Shown: piece after piece, positions 16,945-25,415 of the stretch
How the letters are laid out: every line of letters starts with the position of its first letter
How positions within the stretch are numbered: position 1 is the first letter of the stretch
Assembly (NCBI GenBank): GCA_041736255.1
Contig: JBGSTZ010000152.1
Span: 1 to 37,091 of the forward strand
Direction: 5' to 3'
DNA: 37,091 nucleotides
From: AVCC01 sp041736255
Lineage (GTDB): Bacteria; Pseudomonadota; Gammaproteobacteria; Burkholderiales; Burkholderiaceae_D
Made by a program: the position numbers and the translations under genes
Notes under the pieces: generated by a model
What the model saw: only the letters and a program-made list of their open reading frames with translations
Told to the model about the DNA's origin: nothing
Databases searched by the model: none

Positions 16945-17392
16945 CAGTCGGTGCAGGTTCATCTGGGTTGGCGTGGGTATGCTCAAGTTCCAGCGCAACT
17001 TCAAATCCGAGTGCCGCATAAAAATCCAGTAGGCGCGGCTGATCGGAGCGCACTGCCAGCCGCAGTTCAGTGACATCGCAACCGAGCGCATGGTGGATGA
17101 CCGCTTCGAGTAAATGCAGCGACAGGTTTTGCTCACGGAATGCAGGAATAATTCCCATTCGCAATATTTCCCAGATGTCGTGCTCGTTATCCATCGGCAG
17201 CCAGCGTACCGAACCGGCCGTCTGCTCGTCGATTTGCAAGATAAAACCGCCGCCAAGGTGCAAGTCCTGTTCCACCCTGGCTGCTGATTCGGTGTGGCCG
17301 CTGGAGCTTGCCGCCACTTTTTCTGACCATGCGGCACTGGTAATTTCTGCGATGATCTCGGCGTCATCCAGAGTTGCTTCTCGTATGATCAT
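16919..17392 (-). CDS. GNAT-family N-acetyltransferase
   Basis: This 157-residue protein has the fold pattern of Gcn5-related acetyltransferases: the N-terminal MIIREATLDDAEIIAEI strand-helix, a central strand RMGIIPAFR followed by a helix, and the C-terminal DFYAALGFEVA block. The acetyl-CoA loop, usually RxxGxG/A, here reads REQNLS, so the glycines are missing and coenzyme A binding may be altered. The substrate is unknown. It stands alone between metG and the hyf-like operon on the same strand as both. Confidence 0.8.
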   Translation of the reverse strand: MIIREATLDDAEIIAEITSAAWSEKVAASSSGHTESAARVEQDLHLGGGFILQIDEQTAGSVRWLPMDNEHDIWEILRMGIIPAFREQNLSLHLLEAVIHHALGCDVTELRLAVRSDQPRLLDFYAALGFEVALELEHTHANPDEPAPTVMRRFLRR

Positions 17393-17476
17393 ATCTATCG
17401 GGGGCCAAAAACTCGAATGAAAGACGGTTGCTGAAGGTGCGTCATCAATATTGTCCGTTTTGATTTTTAGAAGCAG

Positions 17477-19621
17477 TTATCCTACCCGCATCCCCGGCAT
17501 GGCACCGGGCCACGGGTTGAGGATGTAAATTCCCGGATGGGCTTTTTCATCAGCAGCAGATGCGGCTAGTACCATGCCTTCGGAAACGCCAAATTTCATC
17601 TTGCGCGGCGCCAGATTGGCCACCAGCACGGTCAGTTTCCCGACCAGTTGTTCCGGCTGGTAAGCCGATTTAATGCCGGAGAACACATTGCGCATGCGGC
17701 CTTCGCCTGCGTCCAAGGTTAAGCGTAGCAGTTTGTTGGAACCTTCAACGTGTTCACAATTGACAATCATGGCAATGCGCAAGTCGATTTTGGCAAAGTC
17801 GTCGATCTTAATCTCCGGGGCGATGCTTTCAATCGCCCCGCCATTCTCACCCTCTCCCTCAGGGAGAGGGCCGGGGAGAGGGTGGGTTACTTTCGCGCTG
17901 GCAGTGCTGACGGTTGCATCGGCAGCCGGCGCGGCCACCTGCTTCGGTGCATCAAACAACGCATCCAGCATTTTCGGATCAACCCGCTGCATCAGATGTG
18001 TATACGGCTTGATCTGATGGCCATGCGGCATCGGCACGTTGAAGTCGCTCCATTGCATTGGCTGCACATTCAGCATCGATTCAACCTGTTTCACCAGTTC
18101 AGGCAGAACCGGTTTCAGGTAAATGCTCAAGATGCGGAAGGCTTCCATCAGGCGGCTGCACACCACATGTAAAGCAGCGCTGTTAGCGGGATCTTTTGCC
18201 AGTTCCCACGGCTTGTTGGCGTCGACATAGGCGTTGACGATATCAGCCTGGTCCATCACTGCACGCAAGGCTTTGCCATACTCGCGACCGTTAAACAAGG
18301 CTTGAATTTCGGTCGCGGCAGTGCGCAGCGTCAACAAGAACGGATCGGAATCCGTCGCCCACTCCATGCTGAGGATGCCGTCAAATTTCTTGGCGATAAA
18401 ACCCGCGGCCCGGCTGGCAATATTCACGTACTTGCCGATCAGGTCGCTGTTGACGCGCGCTACGAAATCATCCGGATTGAAGTCGACATCTTCGACCTTC
18501 GCGCTCAGCTTGGCGGCGATGTAATAGCGCAACCATTCCGGGTTCATGCCGATATCTAGATAGCGCAATGGCGAAATGCCGGTGCCGCGCGATTTCGACA
18601 TTTTTTCGCCGGATACCGTGATGAAACCATGCACGAAGATATTGTTTGGCGTTTTCAGGCCGGCAAAATGCAAAATCGCGGGCCAGAACAGCGTGTGAAA
18701 GTAAGTGATGTCCTTGCCAATGAAATGGTATTGCTCGGTGGTCGGATCGGCCATGAAAGCGTCGAAGTCGCGCCCGGTCTTGCCGAAATAGTTCTTCAGC
18801 GACGCCAGATAACCGACCGGCGCATCCAGCCAGACATAGAAATATTTGCCCGGTGCATCGGGAATTTCGATGCCAAAGTAAGGCGCATCGCGGCTGATAT
18901 CCCAGTCGCTTAATCCTCCGTCATTTTCCAGCCACTCCCTGGCCTTGTTGGCAACTTCAGGTTGCAGGCGCGGCTTGCCATCGACGGCATTATCAATATT
19001 TCCGAGTGCCCATTCGCGCAGGAAGTTCACACATTGCGGGTCGGACAGTTGGAAGAAAAAATGTTCGGACGATTTCATTACCGGCGTGGCGCCGGTCAGC
19101 GTCGAGTACGGATTTTTCAGGTCGGTCGGCGCATACACCGCGCTGCATGCTTCGCAGGAATCGCCATACTGATCCTTGGCGCCGCATTTCGGGCACTCGC
19201 CCTTGATGTAGCGGTCCGGCAGAAACATGTTCTTGACCGGGTCATAGAACTGTTCGATGATTTTGGTGGTGATGAAGCCGGCGGCTTTGAGCTTGCGATA
19301 GATATCGCGCGACAGTGCGTGATTTTCCGGGCCGTCGCTCGAATGCCAGTTGTCGAAGGCGATATGAAAACCGTCCAGATACTGCTTGCGCCCGGCCGCG
19401 ATGTTGGCTACGAATGCCTGTGGCGTAACGTCGGCCTTTTCGGCCGCGATCATGATCGGTGCGCCGTGCGCGTCATCGGCACCGACAAAGTGCACTTCAT
19501 GGCCCTGCATGCGCTGAAACCGGACCCAGATGTCAGCCTGGATGTATTCCATGATGTGACCAATATGAAATGCGCCATTGGCGTAAGGGAGGGCAGTAGT
19601 AACGAACAGCTTGCGGGTCAT
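17477..19621 (-). CDS. metG: Methionyl-tRNA synthetase
   Basis: This enzyme charges tRNA-Met. The 714-residue protein has the HIGH motif (19-22), a zinc knuckle with C143, C146, C156 and C159, and KMSKS (340-344). The C-terminal EMAP/Trbp111-like tRNA-binding domain (from about 600) contains IDDFAKIDLRIAMIV. The ATG at 19621 gives the canonical MTRKLFVTTALPYANG start; an upstream in-frame start is not needed. Residues around 579-592 (THPLPGPLPEGEGE) come from a palindromic repeat inserted in the linker. It is divergent from apbC, 125 bases away. Confidence 0.97.
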   Translation of the reverse strand: MTRKLFVTTALPYANGAFHIGHIMEYIQADIWVRFQRMQGHEVHFVGADDAHGAPIMIAAEKADVTPQAFVANIAAGRKQYLDGFHIAFDNWHSSDGPENHALSRDIYRKLKAAGFITTKIIEQFYDPVKNMFLPDRYIKGECPKCGAKDQYGDSCEACSAVYAPTDLKNPYSTLTGATPVMKSSEHFFFQLSDPQCVNFLREWALGNIDNAVDGKPRLQPEVANKAREWLENDGGLSDWDISRDAPYFGIEIPDAPGKYFYVWLDAPVGYLASLKNYFGKTGRDFDAFMADPTTEQYHFIGKDITYFHTLFWPAILHFAGLKTPNNIFVHGFITVSGEKMSKSRGTGISPLRYLDIGMNPEWLRYYIAAKLSAKVEDVDFNPDDFVARVNSDLIGKYVNIASRAAGFIAKKFDGILSMEWATDSDPFLLTLRTAATEIQALFNGREYGKALRAVMDQADIVNAYVDANKPWELAKDPANSAALHVVCSRLMEAFRILSIYLKPVLPELVKQVESMLNVQPMQWSDFNVPMPHGHQIKPYTHLMQRVDPKMLDALFDAPKQVAAPAADATVSTASAKVTHPLPGPLPEGEGENGGAIESIAPEIKIDDFAKIDLRIAMIVNCEHVEGSNKLLRLTLDAGEGRMRNVFSGIKSAYQPEQLVGKLTVLVANLAPRKMKFGVSEGMVLAASAADEKAHPGIYILNPWPGAMPGMRVG
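17846..17886 (-). repeat. Palindromic repeat inserted in frame in the metG linker
   Basis: CCTCTCCCT-C-AGGGAGAGG is a near-perfect palindrome nested with a second pairing, ACCCTCTCC against GGAGAGGGT. This kind of element, translated as PLPEGEG, is scattered in many proteobacterial genomes. Here it lies in the flexible region between the anticodon-binding and C-terminal tRNA-binding domains, and it keeps the frame. Confidence 0.75.
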
Positions 19622-19746
19622 AATTGGTGCGCTTTTGATATGAGGTGAGCACCATTTTAACAGTGCAATAGGCCGGTGGTGCATAGGGGCATCCTGTTGC
19701 GCTTGCGGTTTTGCGTTAGACTTGCCAATCAATTATGGAGATACGC

Positions 19747-20835
19747 ATGCTTATCAGTGTAGAAGCGGTTAAGGAAGTTCTGTCAAAAGTCATCGATCCC
19801 AACACGAATAAAGACTTCGTAGCCACCAAATCGGCGAAAAATATTGTGCTAGACGGTGCCGATGTGTCGCTCGATATTGAGCTCGGTTATCCGGCAAAAA
19901 GCCAGCTTGATGCGATCCGTAAATGCGTGATCAGTGCGTTGCGTGGCATTCCCGGCGTCGGTAATGTCAGCGTCAATGTGTATACCAAGATACTTTCGCA
20001 CTCGGTGCAGCGCGGCGTCAAGCTGATGCCGAATGTCAAAAATATCATCGCAGTCGCTTCCGGTAAAGGCGGTGTAGGCAAATCGACCACTGCGGTCAAT
20101 CTGGCACTGGCGCTAGCAGCAGAAGGCGCGTCGGTCGGTATCTTGGATGCTGATATTTACGGCCCTTCGCAACCGATGATGATGGGTATTTCCGGCCGGC
20201 CAGAATCGATAGACGGAAAAACCATGGAGCCGCTGGAAAATTACGGCCTGCAGGTATCGTCAATCGGTTTCATGATCGACCCTGATGAGCCGATGGTGTG
20301 GCGCGGCCCGATGGTCACGCAGGCGTTGCAGCAATTGCTGGAACAAACCAACTGGCGCGACCTCGATTATTTGATCGTCGACATGCCACCAGGCACCGGC
20401 GACATCCAGTTGACGCTGTCGCAAAAAGTGCCGGTGACCGGTGCGGTAATCGTCACTACGCCACAGGACATCGCCTTGCTGGATGCGCGCAAGGGATTGA
20501 AAATGTTTGAGAAAGTCGGAATTCCGATCCTCGGCATCGTTGAAAACATGAGCACGCATATCTGTTCCAACTGCGGTCACTCCGAAGCGATATTCGGCGC
20601 CGGCGGGGGCGAGAAAATGTGTTCGGAATATGGCGTTGCTTTCCTCGGCGGCCTACCGCTGACGATGTCGATTCGGGAGCAAACCGATTCTGGCAAGCCA
20701 ACCGTGGTGGCCGATCCGGATGGCCCGGTGGCGGTGATTTACAAGGAAATCGCCCGCAAGATCGCGGTCGGCGTGGCGGAAAGAGCGCGCGACATGAGCA
20801 GTAAGTTTCCTAATATCGTGATCAAGAACGATTGA
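19747..20835 (+). CDS. apbC: Iron-sulfur cluster carrier protein (Mrp/ApbC/NBP35 P-loop ATPase)
   Basis: This 362-residue protein carries and transfers [4Fe-4S] clusters. It has an N-terminal MIP18/DUF59-like domain (to about residue 85), then the deviant Walker A SGKGGVGKST (about 104-113), the DADIYGPSQP switch region, DMPPGTGD and the cluster-binding CSNC motif near residue 275. An ATG at 19735 is also in frame, but the GGAG at 19737-19740 sits just upstream of the ATG at 19747, which is therefore chosen. It lies next to a formate dehydrogenase cluster rich in Fe-S clusters, though the apbC-metG pairing is common without it. Confidence 0.95.
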   Translation: MLISVEAVKEVLSKVIDPNTNKDFVATKSAKNIVLDGADVSLDIELGYPAKSQLDAIRKCVISALRGIPGVGNVSVNVYTKILSHSVQRGVKLMPNVKNIIAVASGKGGVGKSTTAVNLALALAAEGASVGILDADIYGPSQPMMMGISGRPESIDGKTMEPLENYGLQVSSIGFMIDPDEPMVWRGPMVTQALQQLLEQTNWRDLDYLIVDMPPGTGDIQLTLSQKVPVTGAVIVTTPQDIALLDARKGLKMFEKVGIPILGIVENMSTHICSNCGHSEAIFGAGGGEKMCSEYGVAFLGGLPLTMSIREQTDSGKPTVVADPDGPVAVIYKEIARKIAVGVAERARDMSSKFPNIVIKND

Positions 20836-20862
20836 TTTCCGACACGGACGCGTTCTCGCACT

Positions 20863-20894
20863 TTCAGCACTGTCTTTAAAAATACAGTGCTGAA
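20863..20894. repeat. Inverted repeat between apbC and the formate dehydrogenase cluster
   Basis: TTCAGCACTGT and ACAGTGCTGAA are perfect 11-bp inverted repeats around a 10-base loop. There is no T-run after the stem on either strand. It could be a terminator-like hairpin for apbC or an operator 38 bases before the DUF3305 gene start. Confidence 0.45.
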
Positions 20895-20931
20895 GACGGT
20901 TCAATGCATCGTACTGAAATGAGGTTTACAC

Positions 20932-21462
20932 ATGGAGACGCAAGCAATCGATGTGAGTGTCATCATGCAGCGCAAGACGCTCGATAATCGCTGGCAGTCG
21001 CACCAGTGGCGTCCGTTGGAAGTGCTCGATACGGCTACCTTGCCGCCCGGCAGTGCGCGTTGTTTGGTGAACGATGCTAGCGATGGCAACGAAATACGCT
21101 GGCTGTTTCCCGGCTTCGACATCAAGTTGTTCAGCGATGAAGGCGAGGGCTATTACCTCAATATCAGCTCCGCCACGCCATGCTGGTTCATCATGTGGCG
21201 CTTCGAGCAAATCGATGGACAGGAAATCGCCGTGCCCAAGGCGATCACGCTGTCCTACAACGAAGCGGCACGGCTGATGGACGGCGGTGAACAGGTCGAT
21301 ACACTGCCGGCATCGGCGATGATCATTGAACGACTCAGCCGTTTTACCCAAGAACATTATCAACCTGAGATCAAGCGCAAACGCAAAAAGCCATCCTTCG
21401 AAGGCGGTGCGGGCGTGGACTTGATGGCGCGGGCGGAAGGGAAGGGCGATGGCGGCCGATAA
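20932..21462 (+). CDS. DUF3305 domain-containing protein, formate dehydrogenase cluster
   Basis: This 176-residue conserved protein of unknown function is regularly the first gene of this type of formate dehydrogenase cluster. It starts with a DVSVIMQRKTLDNRWQSHQW segment, has RWLFPGFDIKLFSDEGEGYY in the middle and a basic C-terminus (KRKRKK). No signal peptide or membrane segment is seen, so it is probably cytoplasmic. TGAGG before the ATG is the ribosome binding site. It overlaps the DUF3306 gene by 14 bases. A role in assembly or regulation of the enzyme is inferred from context only. Confidence 0.82.
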   Translation: METQAIDVSVIMQRKTLDNRWQSHQWRPLEVLDTATLPPGSARCLVNDASDGNEIRWLFPGFDIKLFSDEGEGYYLNISSATPCWFIMWRFEQIDGQEIAVPKAITLSYNEAARLMDGGEQVDTLPASAMIIERLSRFTQEHYQPEIKRKRKKPSFEGGAGVDLMARAEGKGDGGR

Positions 21463-22072
21463 TTTCTTCGCACGCTGGAGCAAGCGCAAGACGGAGGCGA
21501 CCTCGGCCCCAGCCACTTTTGATTCTGCACTCGCGCCTAATGTAGCCAACCCACCAGCGGTAAGCGATGCGCAAACAGTAGCCAAGCCCTTGCCGACGCA
21601 AGCCGATGTCGAGGGCTTGACGGCCGAATCCGATTACACTGCATTTTTGGCCAAAGGTGTCGATGAGGACGTCAAACGCTCCGCCATGAAAAAACTGTTT
21701 GCGCTGCCGCAATTCAACATCATGGATGGGCTCGACATTTACGTCGGTGATTATAGCCAACCCGATCCGCTGCCGCCCGGCATGTTGGAAGCATTAACAC
21801 ACGCCAAGAATGCACTTAATCCAGCCCAATTCTTTATCAATCCGGTGTCGCAATTGTTGGATAAAGTGGAGGAGCAAGCGGAAGAACACGTGCCGGTTAC
21901 AACAACTCCGCCTGAGGCGACCGCGCTTGAGCAGGATGCAATAAAGCAAGTAACAGACAATCCCGCACCGGTCCTGCCGCAAGAAGCTATACCCAATAAA
22001 GTGCCAGCAGACCCGCAACAAAGTGATAATTTGTCGAGCACCGTCGAAACACCTAAAAACGAGACTGTATGA
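21449..22072 (+). CDS. DUF3306 domain-containing protein, formate dehydrogenase cluster
   Basis: This 207-residue conserved protein of unknown function begins AADNFFARWSKRK, as is typical of the family. It contains the conserved core ALPQFNIMDGLDIYVGDYSQPDPLPPGML (in two halves, about residues 88-112). The rest, before and after, is low-complexity and rich in proline, alanine and acidic residues. It overlaps the genes on both sides (14 bases upstream, ATGA downstream), which shows tight coupling with DUF3305 and the ferredoxin-like protein. Function unknown. Confidence 0.82.
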   Translation: MAADNFFARWSKRKTEATSAPATFDSALAPNVANPPAVSDAQTVAKPLPTQADVEGLTAESDYTAFLAKGVDEDVKRSAMKKLFALPQFNIMDGLDIYVGDYSQPDPLPPGMLEALTHAKNALNPAQFFINPVSQLLDKVEEQAEEHVPVTTTPPEATALEQDAIKQVTDNPAPVLPQEAIPNKVPADPQQSDNLSSTVETPKNETV

Positions 22073-24186
22073 CCTGTATGACGACCCAATTTAAAATCTG
22101 CAACTGCAATCACAGTATGCCGCTCGATGCTGCGGCTGGCGCGCAACTTGGCGCTACTCTCGGCGTCGGCGCGCTGCCGGTAGCTAGTCAGCTCTGCCGG
22201 CGTGAAATCGGTGCTTATCTGGGAACGCTGGATGGCGTCGATGACGTCGTCGTCGCTTGCACCCAGGAGCGGGCGTTGTTTGCCGAATTGGCGCAGCAAA
22301 AAAATACCGTGGCGCCGATCCGTTTCGTGAACATCCGCGAAACTGCCGGCTGGAGCATGGAATCGAAAACGGCATTGCCGAAAATGGCAGCGCTGCTGGC
22401 CGCCGCAGCTTTGCCCGACCCGGAGCCGGTGCCGATTGTCAATTTTGACTCAGCCGGACATACGCTCATTATCGGGCCAGCAGATCAGGTGCTGCCGTGG
22501 GCGCAGCGCCTCAGCGCGCAAGTCGATGTTAGCGTGTTGTTGACTTCCGGCAGCGATGCCCAGATGCTGGGTGAACGCAGCTTTCCGAGTTTTTCGGGCA
22601 ATCAGATCGCGATTTCCGGCTGGCTGGGCGCATTCAAAGTGCGCTGGCAGCAAGACAATCCGATCGACCTGGAAACCTGCATTCGCTGCAACGCCTGCAT
22701 TGAAGCGTGCCCGGAAGATGCAATCGACCTGACCTATCAGATTGATCTCAACAAGTGCCGCTCGCATCGCGATTGCGTCAAGGCCTGCGGCAGCATCGGC
22801 GCCATCGACTTTGCCCGTGGCGAAATCACAGCGGGCAACGACCGTAGCGGCGAATTTGATCTGATATTCGACTTATCCAAAACGCCGCAAGTGCGCGCAC
22901 ATCAGTTGCCACAGGGATATTTTGCACCCGGGCAAGATGTCGTCCGCCAGTTTGAAGATGCGTTGAAACTCACGCAGATGATTGGCCAGTTCGAAAAGCC
23001 GAAATTCTTTACTTACAAGGAAAAACTGTGCGCCCACAGCCGCAATGGAAAAATTGGCTGCAACGCCTGCATCGATATTTGCTCGGCCGAAGCCATTAGC
23101 CACAACGGCAATCACGTCAAGGTCGACCCCAATCTATGCGCCGGTTGCGGTGCTTGCACCACGGTGTGCCCATCCGGCGCGATGGCGTATTCCTATCCGC
23201 GTGCCACCGACATGGGGCTGCGCCTGAAAACGTTATTGGCCACGTATGCCAAAGCAGGCGGCCGCAACGCCGGGTTGTTATTTCACAGTAAAGGCCAAGG
23301 CGCAACCTTGGTCGGGCAAGTAGGCCGTTTGGCGAAAGCCGGTGGGCGCGGTATTCCGGCGCGCATCATTCCGGTCGAATTGCACCATACTGCGGCAGTC
23401 GGCATTGATATATGGCTGGCCGCATTTGCGTACGGTGCGACCCATATCAGCGTGCTGGTGACGGACGAGGAGGCACCGCAATATCTGGAAGCGTTGCAGC
23501 AGCAAATGGAAATTGCCCAAACTATCCTGTCCGGTTTGGGATATGCGGGTATCCACTTGCAGTTAATTTGCACTGAAACCGCCGCCGATCTTGAGATTGC
23601 CATCAATGCTGTGACGCCAGCCCAGACGGCGCAAAGCTGCGCCACTTTCAACGTAGCGGTCGATAAGCGCACTACGCTGGAATTTGCGCTGGAGCATTTG
23701 CACCGGCATGCGCCGACTAAGGTGGAGCAAATCGCCTTGCCGGCCGGCGCGTTGTACGGCGCGGTAATGGTCAACAAGGATGCTTGCACCTTATGCATGT
23801 CTTGCGTCGGCGCTTGCCCAGAATCCGCGCTAACCGATAACCCGAACTTGCCGCAATTGCGCTTTATCGAGAAAAATTGCGTGCAGTGCGGCTTGTGCGA
23901 AAAAACCTGTCCCGAATCCGCGATTACGCTGTCGCCGCGCTTGCTGTTTACCGATGCCGCCAAACAGGCGGTGGTGTTGAACGAAGCACAGCCTTACCAT
24001 TGCATTCGTTGTAATACCCCCTTTGGCACGCTGCAGATGATCGACAATATGCTGACAAAATTATCGGCGCATGGCGCCTTCGCCGGCAATCTGGACCGCA
24101 TCAAAATGTGTTCGGAATGCCGCGTGATCGACATGATGGAAAACAAAAGCGAGGCTTCAATAACTTCTTTGAAGCGCCCGCAATAA
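22069..24186 (+). CDS. Large multi-cluster [4Fe-4S] ferredoxin-like protein of the formate dehydrogenase cluster
   Basis: This 705-residue soluble protein carries many Fe-S motifs. Classic CxxCxxCxxxC sets are at C204-C214, C357-C367, C573-C583 and C604-C614. Partner or extra cysteines are at C230/C236/C240, C321/C331/C334/C338 and two CxxC pairs (C645/C648, C681/C684). At least six clusters look possible. Residues 1-190 have no such motifs, and residues 400-560 form a separate alpha/beta-like region. Proteins of this kind accompany Tat-type formate dehydrogenases. It may pass electrons in the cytoplasm or help assemble FdhAB; which is not known. A second start, ATG at 22078, is possible. Confidence 0.85.
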   Translation: MTCMTTQFKICNCNHSMPLDAAAGAQLGATLGVGALPVASQLCRREIGAYLGTLDGVDDVVVACTQERALFAELAQQKNTVAPIRFVNIRETAGWSMESKTALPKMAALLAAAALPDPEPVPIVNFDSAGHTLIIGPADQVLPWAQRLSAQVDVSVLLTSGSDAQMLGERSFPSFSGNQIAISGWLGAFKVRWQQDNPIDLETCIRCNACIEACPEDAIDLTYQIDLNKCRSHRDCVKACGSIGAIDFARGEITAGNDRSGEFDLIFDLSKTPQVRAHQLPQGYFAPGQDVVRQFEDALKLTQMIGQFEKPKFFTYKEKLCAHSRNGKIGCNACIDICSAEAISHNGNHVKVDPNLCAGCGACTTVCPSGAMAYSYPRATDMGLRLKTLLATYAKAGGRNAGLLFHSKGQGATLVGQVGRLAKAGGRGIPARIIPVELHHTAAVGIDIWLAAFAYGATHISVLVTDEEAPQYLEALQQQMEIAQTILSGLGYAGIHLQLICTETAADLEIAINAVTPAQTAQSCATFNVAVDKRTTLEFALEHLHRHAPTKVEQIALPAGALYGAVMVNKDACTLCMSCVGACPESALTDNPNLPQLRFIEKNCVQCGLCEKTCPESAITLSPRLLFTDAAKQAVVLNEAQPYHCIRCNTPFGTLQMIDNMLTKLSAHGAFAGNLDRIKMCSECRVIDMMENKSEASITSLKRPQ

Positions 24187-24211
24187 CGCATCGTATTAAG
24201 TTGGAGATTGC

Positions 24212-24826
24212 ATGAATACCAGTGAGGCATTGGAGTTTGAAGCACCGGACCAAAGCGAAGAAACCGCCCGTGCGGATTTGTACGGTTTGCTGGCTACGCT
24301 GTTTTACGCCCCGCCATCACAGACGCTACTCGATACCATAGCTTCGGCGCGGTCCGAGGGTGAGGGCGCGCTGGAGCAAGCGTGGGCGGAGTTGGTGCTG
24401 GCGTGTAAAAGCGCAAAAGCGCAAGAAGTGCGGGAAGAATATGATCAACTTTTCATCAGCACCGGCAAGCCGGAAGTGATGCTGTACGGTTCGTATTATC
24501 TGTCCGGATTTTTGATGGAAAAACCGTTGGCAGCGTTGCGCACCGATTTGGCCGAACTGGGTTTGGAGCGCGTGGCTAGCGTGACCGAGAGCGAGGATCA
24601 CATTGCCAGCTTGTGCGAAGTGATGCGTTATCTGATCGCCTCAGACGATGTTCTGCACGCCAATATTCCAGTGCAAAAAACTTTTTTTACAACGCACATG
24701 CAAGCATGGGTACTGGATGCCTGCGCCGCAATTAATGCCAGTCCCCATGCTGGGCTGTACGCGCCAGTGGCGCATTTGGCGCAGACATTTTTCGAGGTCG
24801 AGACACAAGCTTTTGATATGGATTAA
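24212..24826 (+). CDS. TorD/DmsD-like molybdoenzyme maturation chaperone
   Basis: This 204-residue, mostly helical cytoplasmic protein should bind the Tat signal of FdhA and hold it for cofactor insertion. It has the family features ARADLYGLLATLFYAPP near residue 19, EEYDQLFI near 75 and ESEDHIASLCEVM near 127, which matches the EPDDH-type motif of TorD proteins. GGAG stands before the ATG. It ends the first half of the cluster; a 369-base AT-rich gap follows. Confidence 0.87.
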   Translation: MNTSEALEFEAPDQSEETARADLYGLLATLFYAPPSQTLLDTIASARSEGEGALEQAWAELVLACKSAKAQEVREEYDQLFISTGKPEVMLYGSYYLSGFLMEKPLAALRTDLAELGLERVASVTESEDHIASLCEVMRYLIASDDVLHANIPVQKTFFTTHMQAWVLDACAAINASPHAGLYAPVAHLAQTFFEVETQAFDMD

Positions 24827-25195
24827 GTTTCCCCCTGTAATTGGCATTTCCTAATAGTATGCATAAGGTCAAACTTTGCACCGACGCGGTTTTTGAAATT
24901 AGATATACTATTCTTGAGTATTTTTATTTATGCATTAAAAACATGAGACAAATACACTATATTTGATTGTACTCCCTCATTATTTAAATTTTAAAAAATT
25001 ATATGGTAATCACGAGAACACAAACGTGAAGTTGTTTCTGCAAAATTTGATGCTGGTATGTCGAAACCGCTTTGCAATTGTTAGTTGAATTCTTGAAATA
25101 ATATACCTAAGATACAAGGCAATAAGTAGCCAATTCATAATCCATAATTGGCAGCATAAAAAATCAGGATTCCCAACCTGTATAAGGAGACAGTA
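24827..25195. other. AT-rich regulatory gap inside the formate dehydrogenase cluster
   Basis: This is a 369-base gene-free stretch, much richer in A and T than its surroundings, directly before the structural fdh genes. It probably holds their own promoter. It contains the inverted repeat CCAATT-N10-AATTGG at 25130-25151, 45 bases before the first start codon. I found no clear FNR site (TTGAT-N4-ATCAA) and no -24/-12 sigma-54 promoter with correct spacing. Confidence 0.5.
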
Positions 25196-25393
25196 ATGGC
25201 GGATACAAACAAAATCGCACGCCGGACATTTTTTTCCGGGCTCGGCTTAGCTGTTGTGGCTGGAGTCGCGGCCAAGGTGTCAAGTACCGTGCCTGCGGGA
25301 AAAGCGCTGGACGTTGCCCTTGCCGAACCCGCTGGCAAGGGTTATCGACTGACTGAGCACGTCAAAAAATACTACCGCACTACCACTCTTTAA
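25196..25393 (+). CDS. Small Tat-signal protein of formate dehydrogenase clusters
   Basis: This 65-residue protein has a twin-arginine signal (ARRTFFSGLG, about residues 8-17) and a hydrophobic stretch up to about residue 30. A short conserved tail, KGYRLTEHVKKYYRTT, follows. It matches the family known as formate dehydrogenase region TAT target. It has its own strong AAGGAG ribosome binding site and lies 22 bases upstream of fdhA. It may be a small subunit exported with FdhA or an assembly factor; this is not established. Confidence 0.85.
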   Translation: MADTNKIARRTFFSGLGLAVVAGVAAKVSSTVPAGKALDVALAEPAGKGYRLTEHVKKYYRTTTL

Positions 25394-25415
25394 TACTGAA
25401 TACTGAGGTGACAAC

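Noticed and set aside
23283..23963. 226-codon minus-strand frame across the ferredoxin-like gene
   Set aside because: It is a shadow of a strongly supported plus-strand gene and shows no domain.
24850..24885. Sigma-54 promoter (TGGC and TGCA elements) in the gap before the fdh genes
   Set aside because: The distance between the GG and GC elements is 16 bases instead of the required 10.
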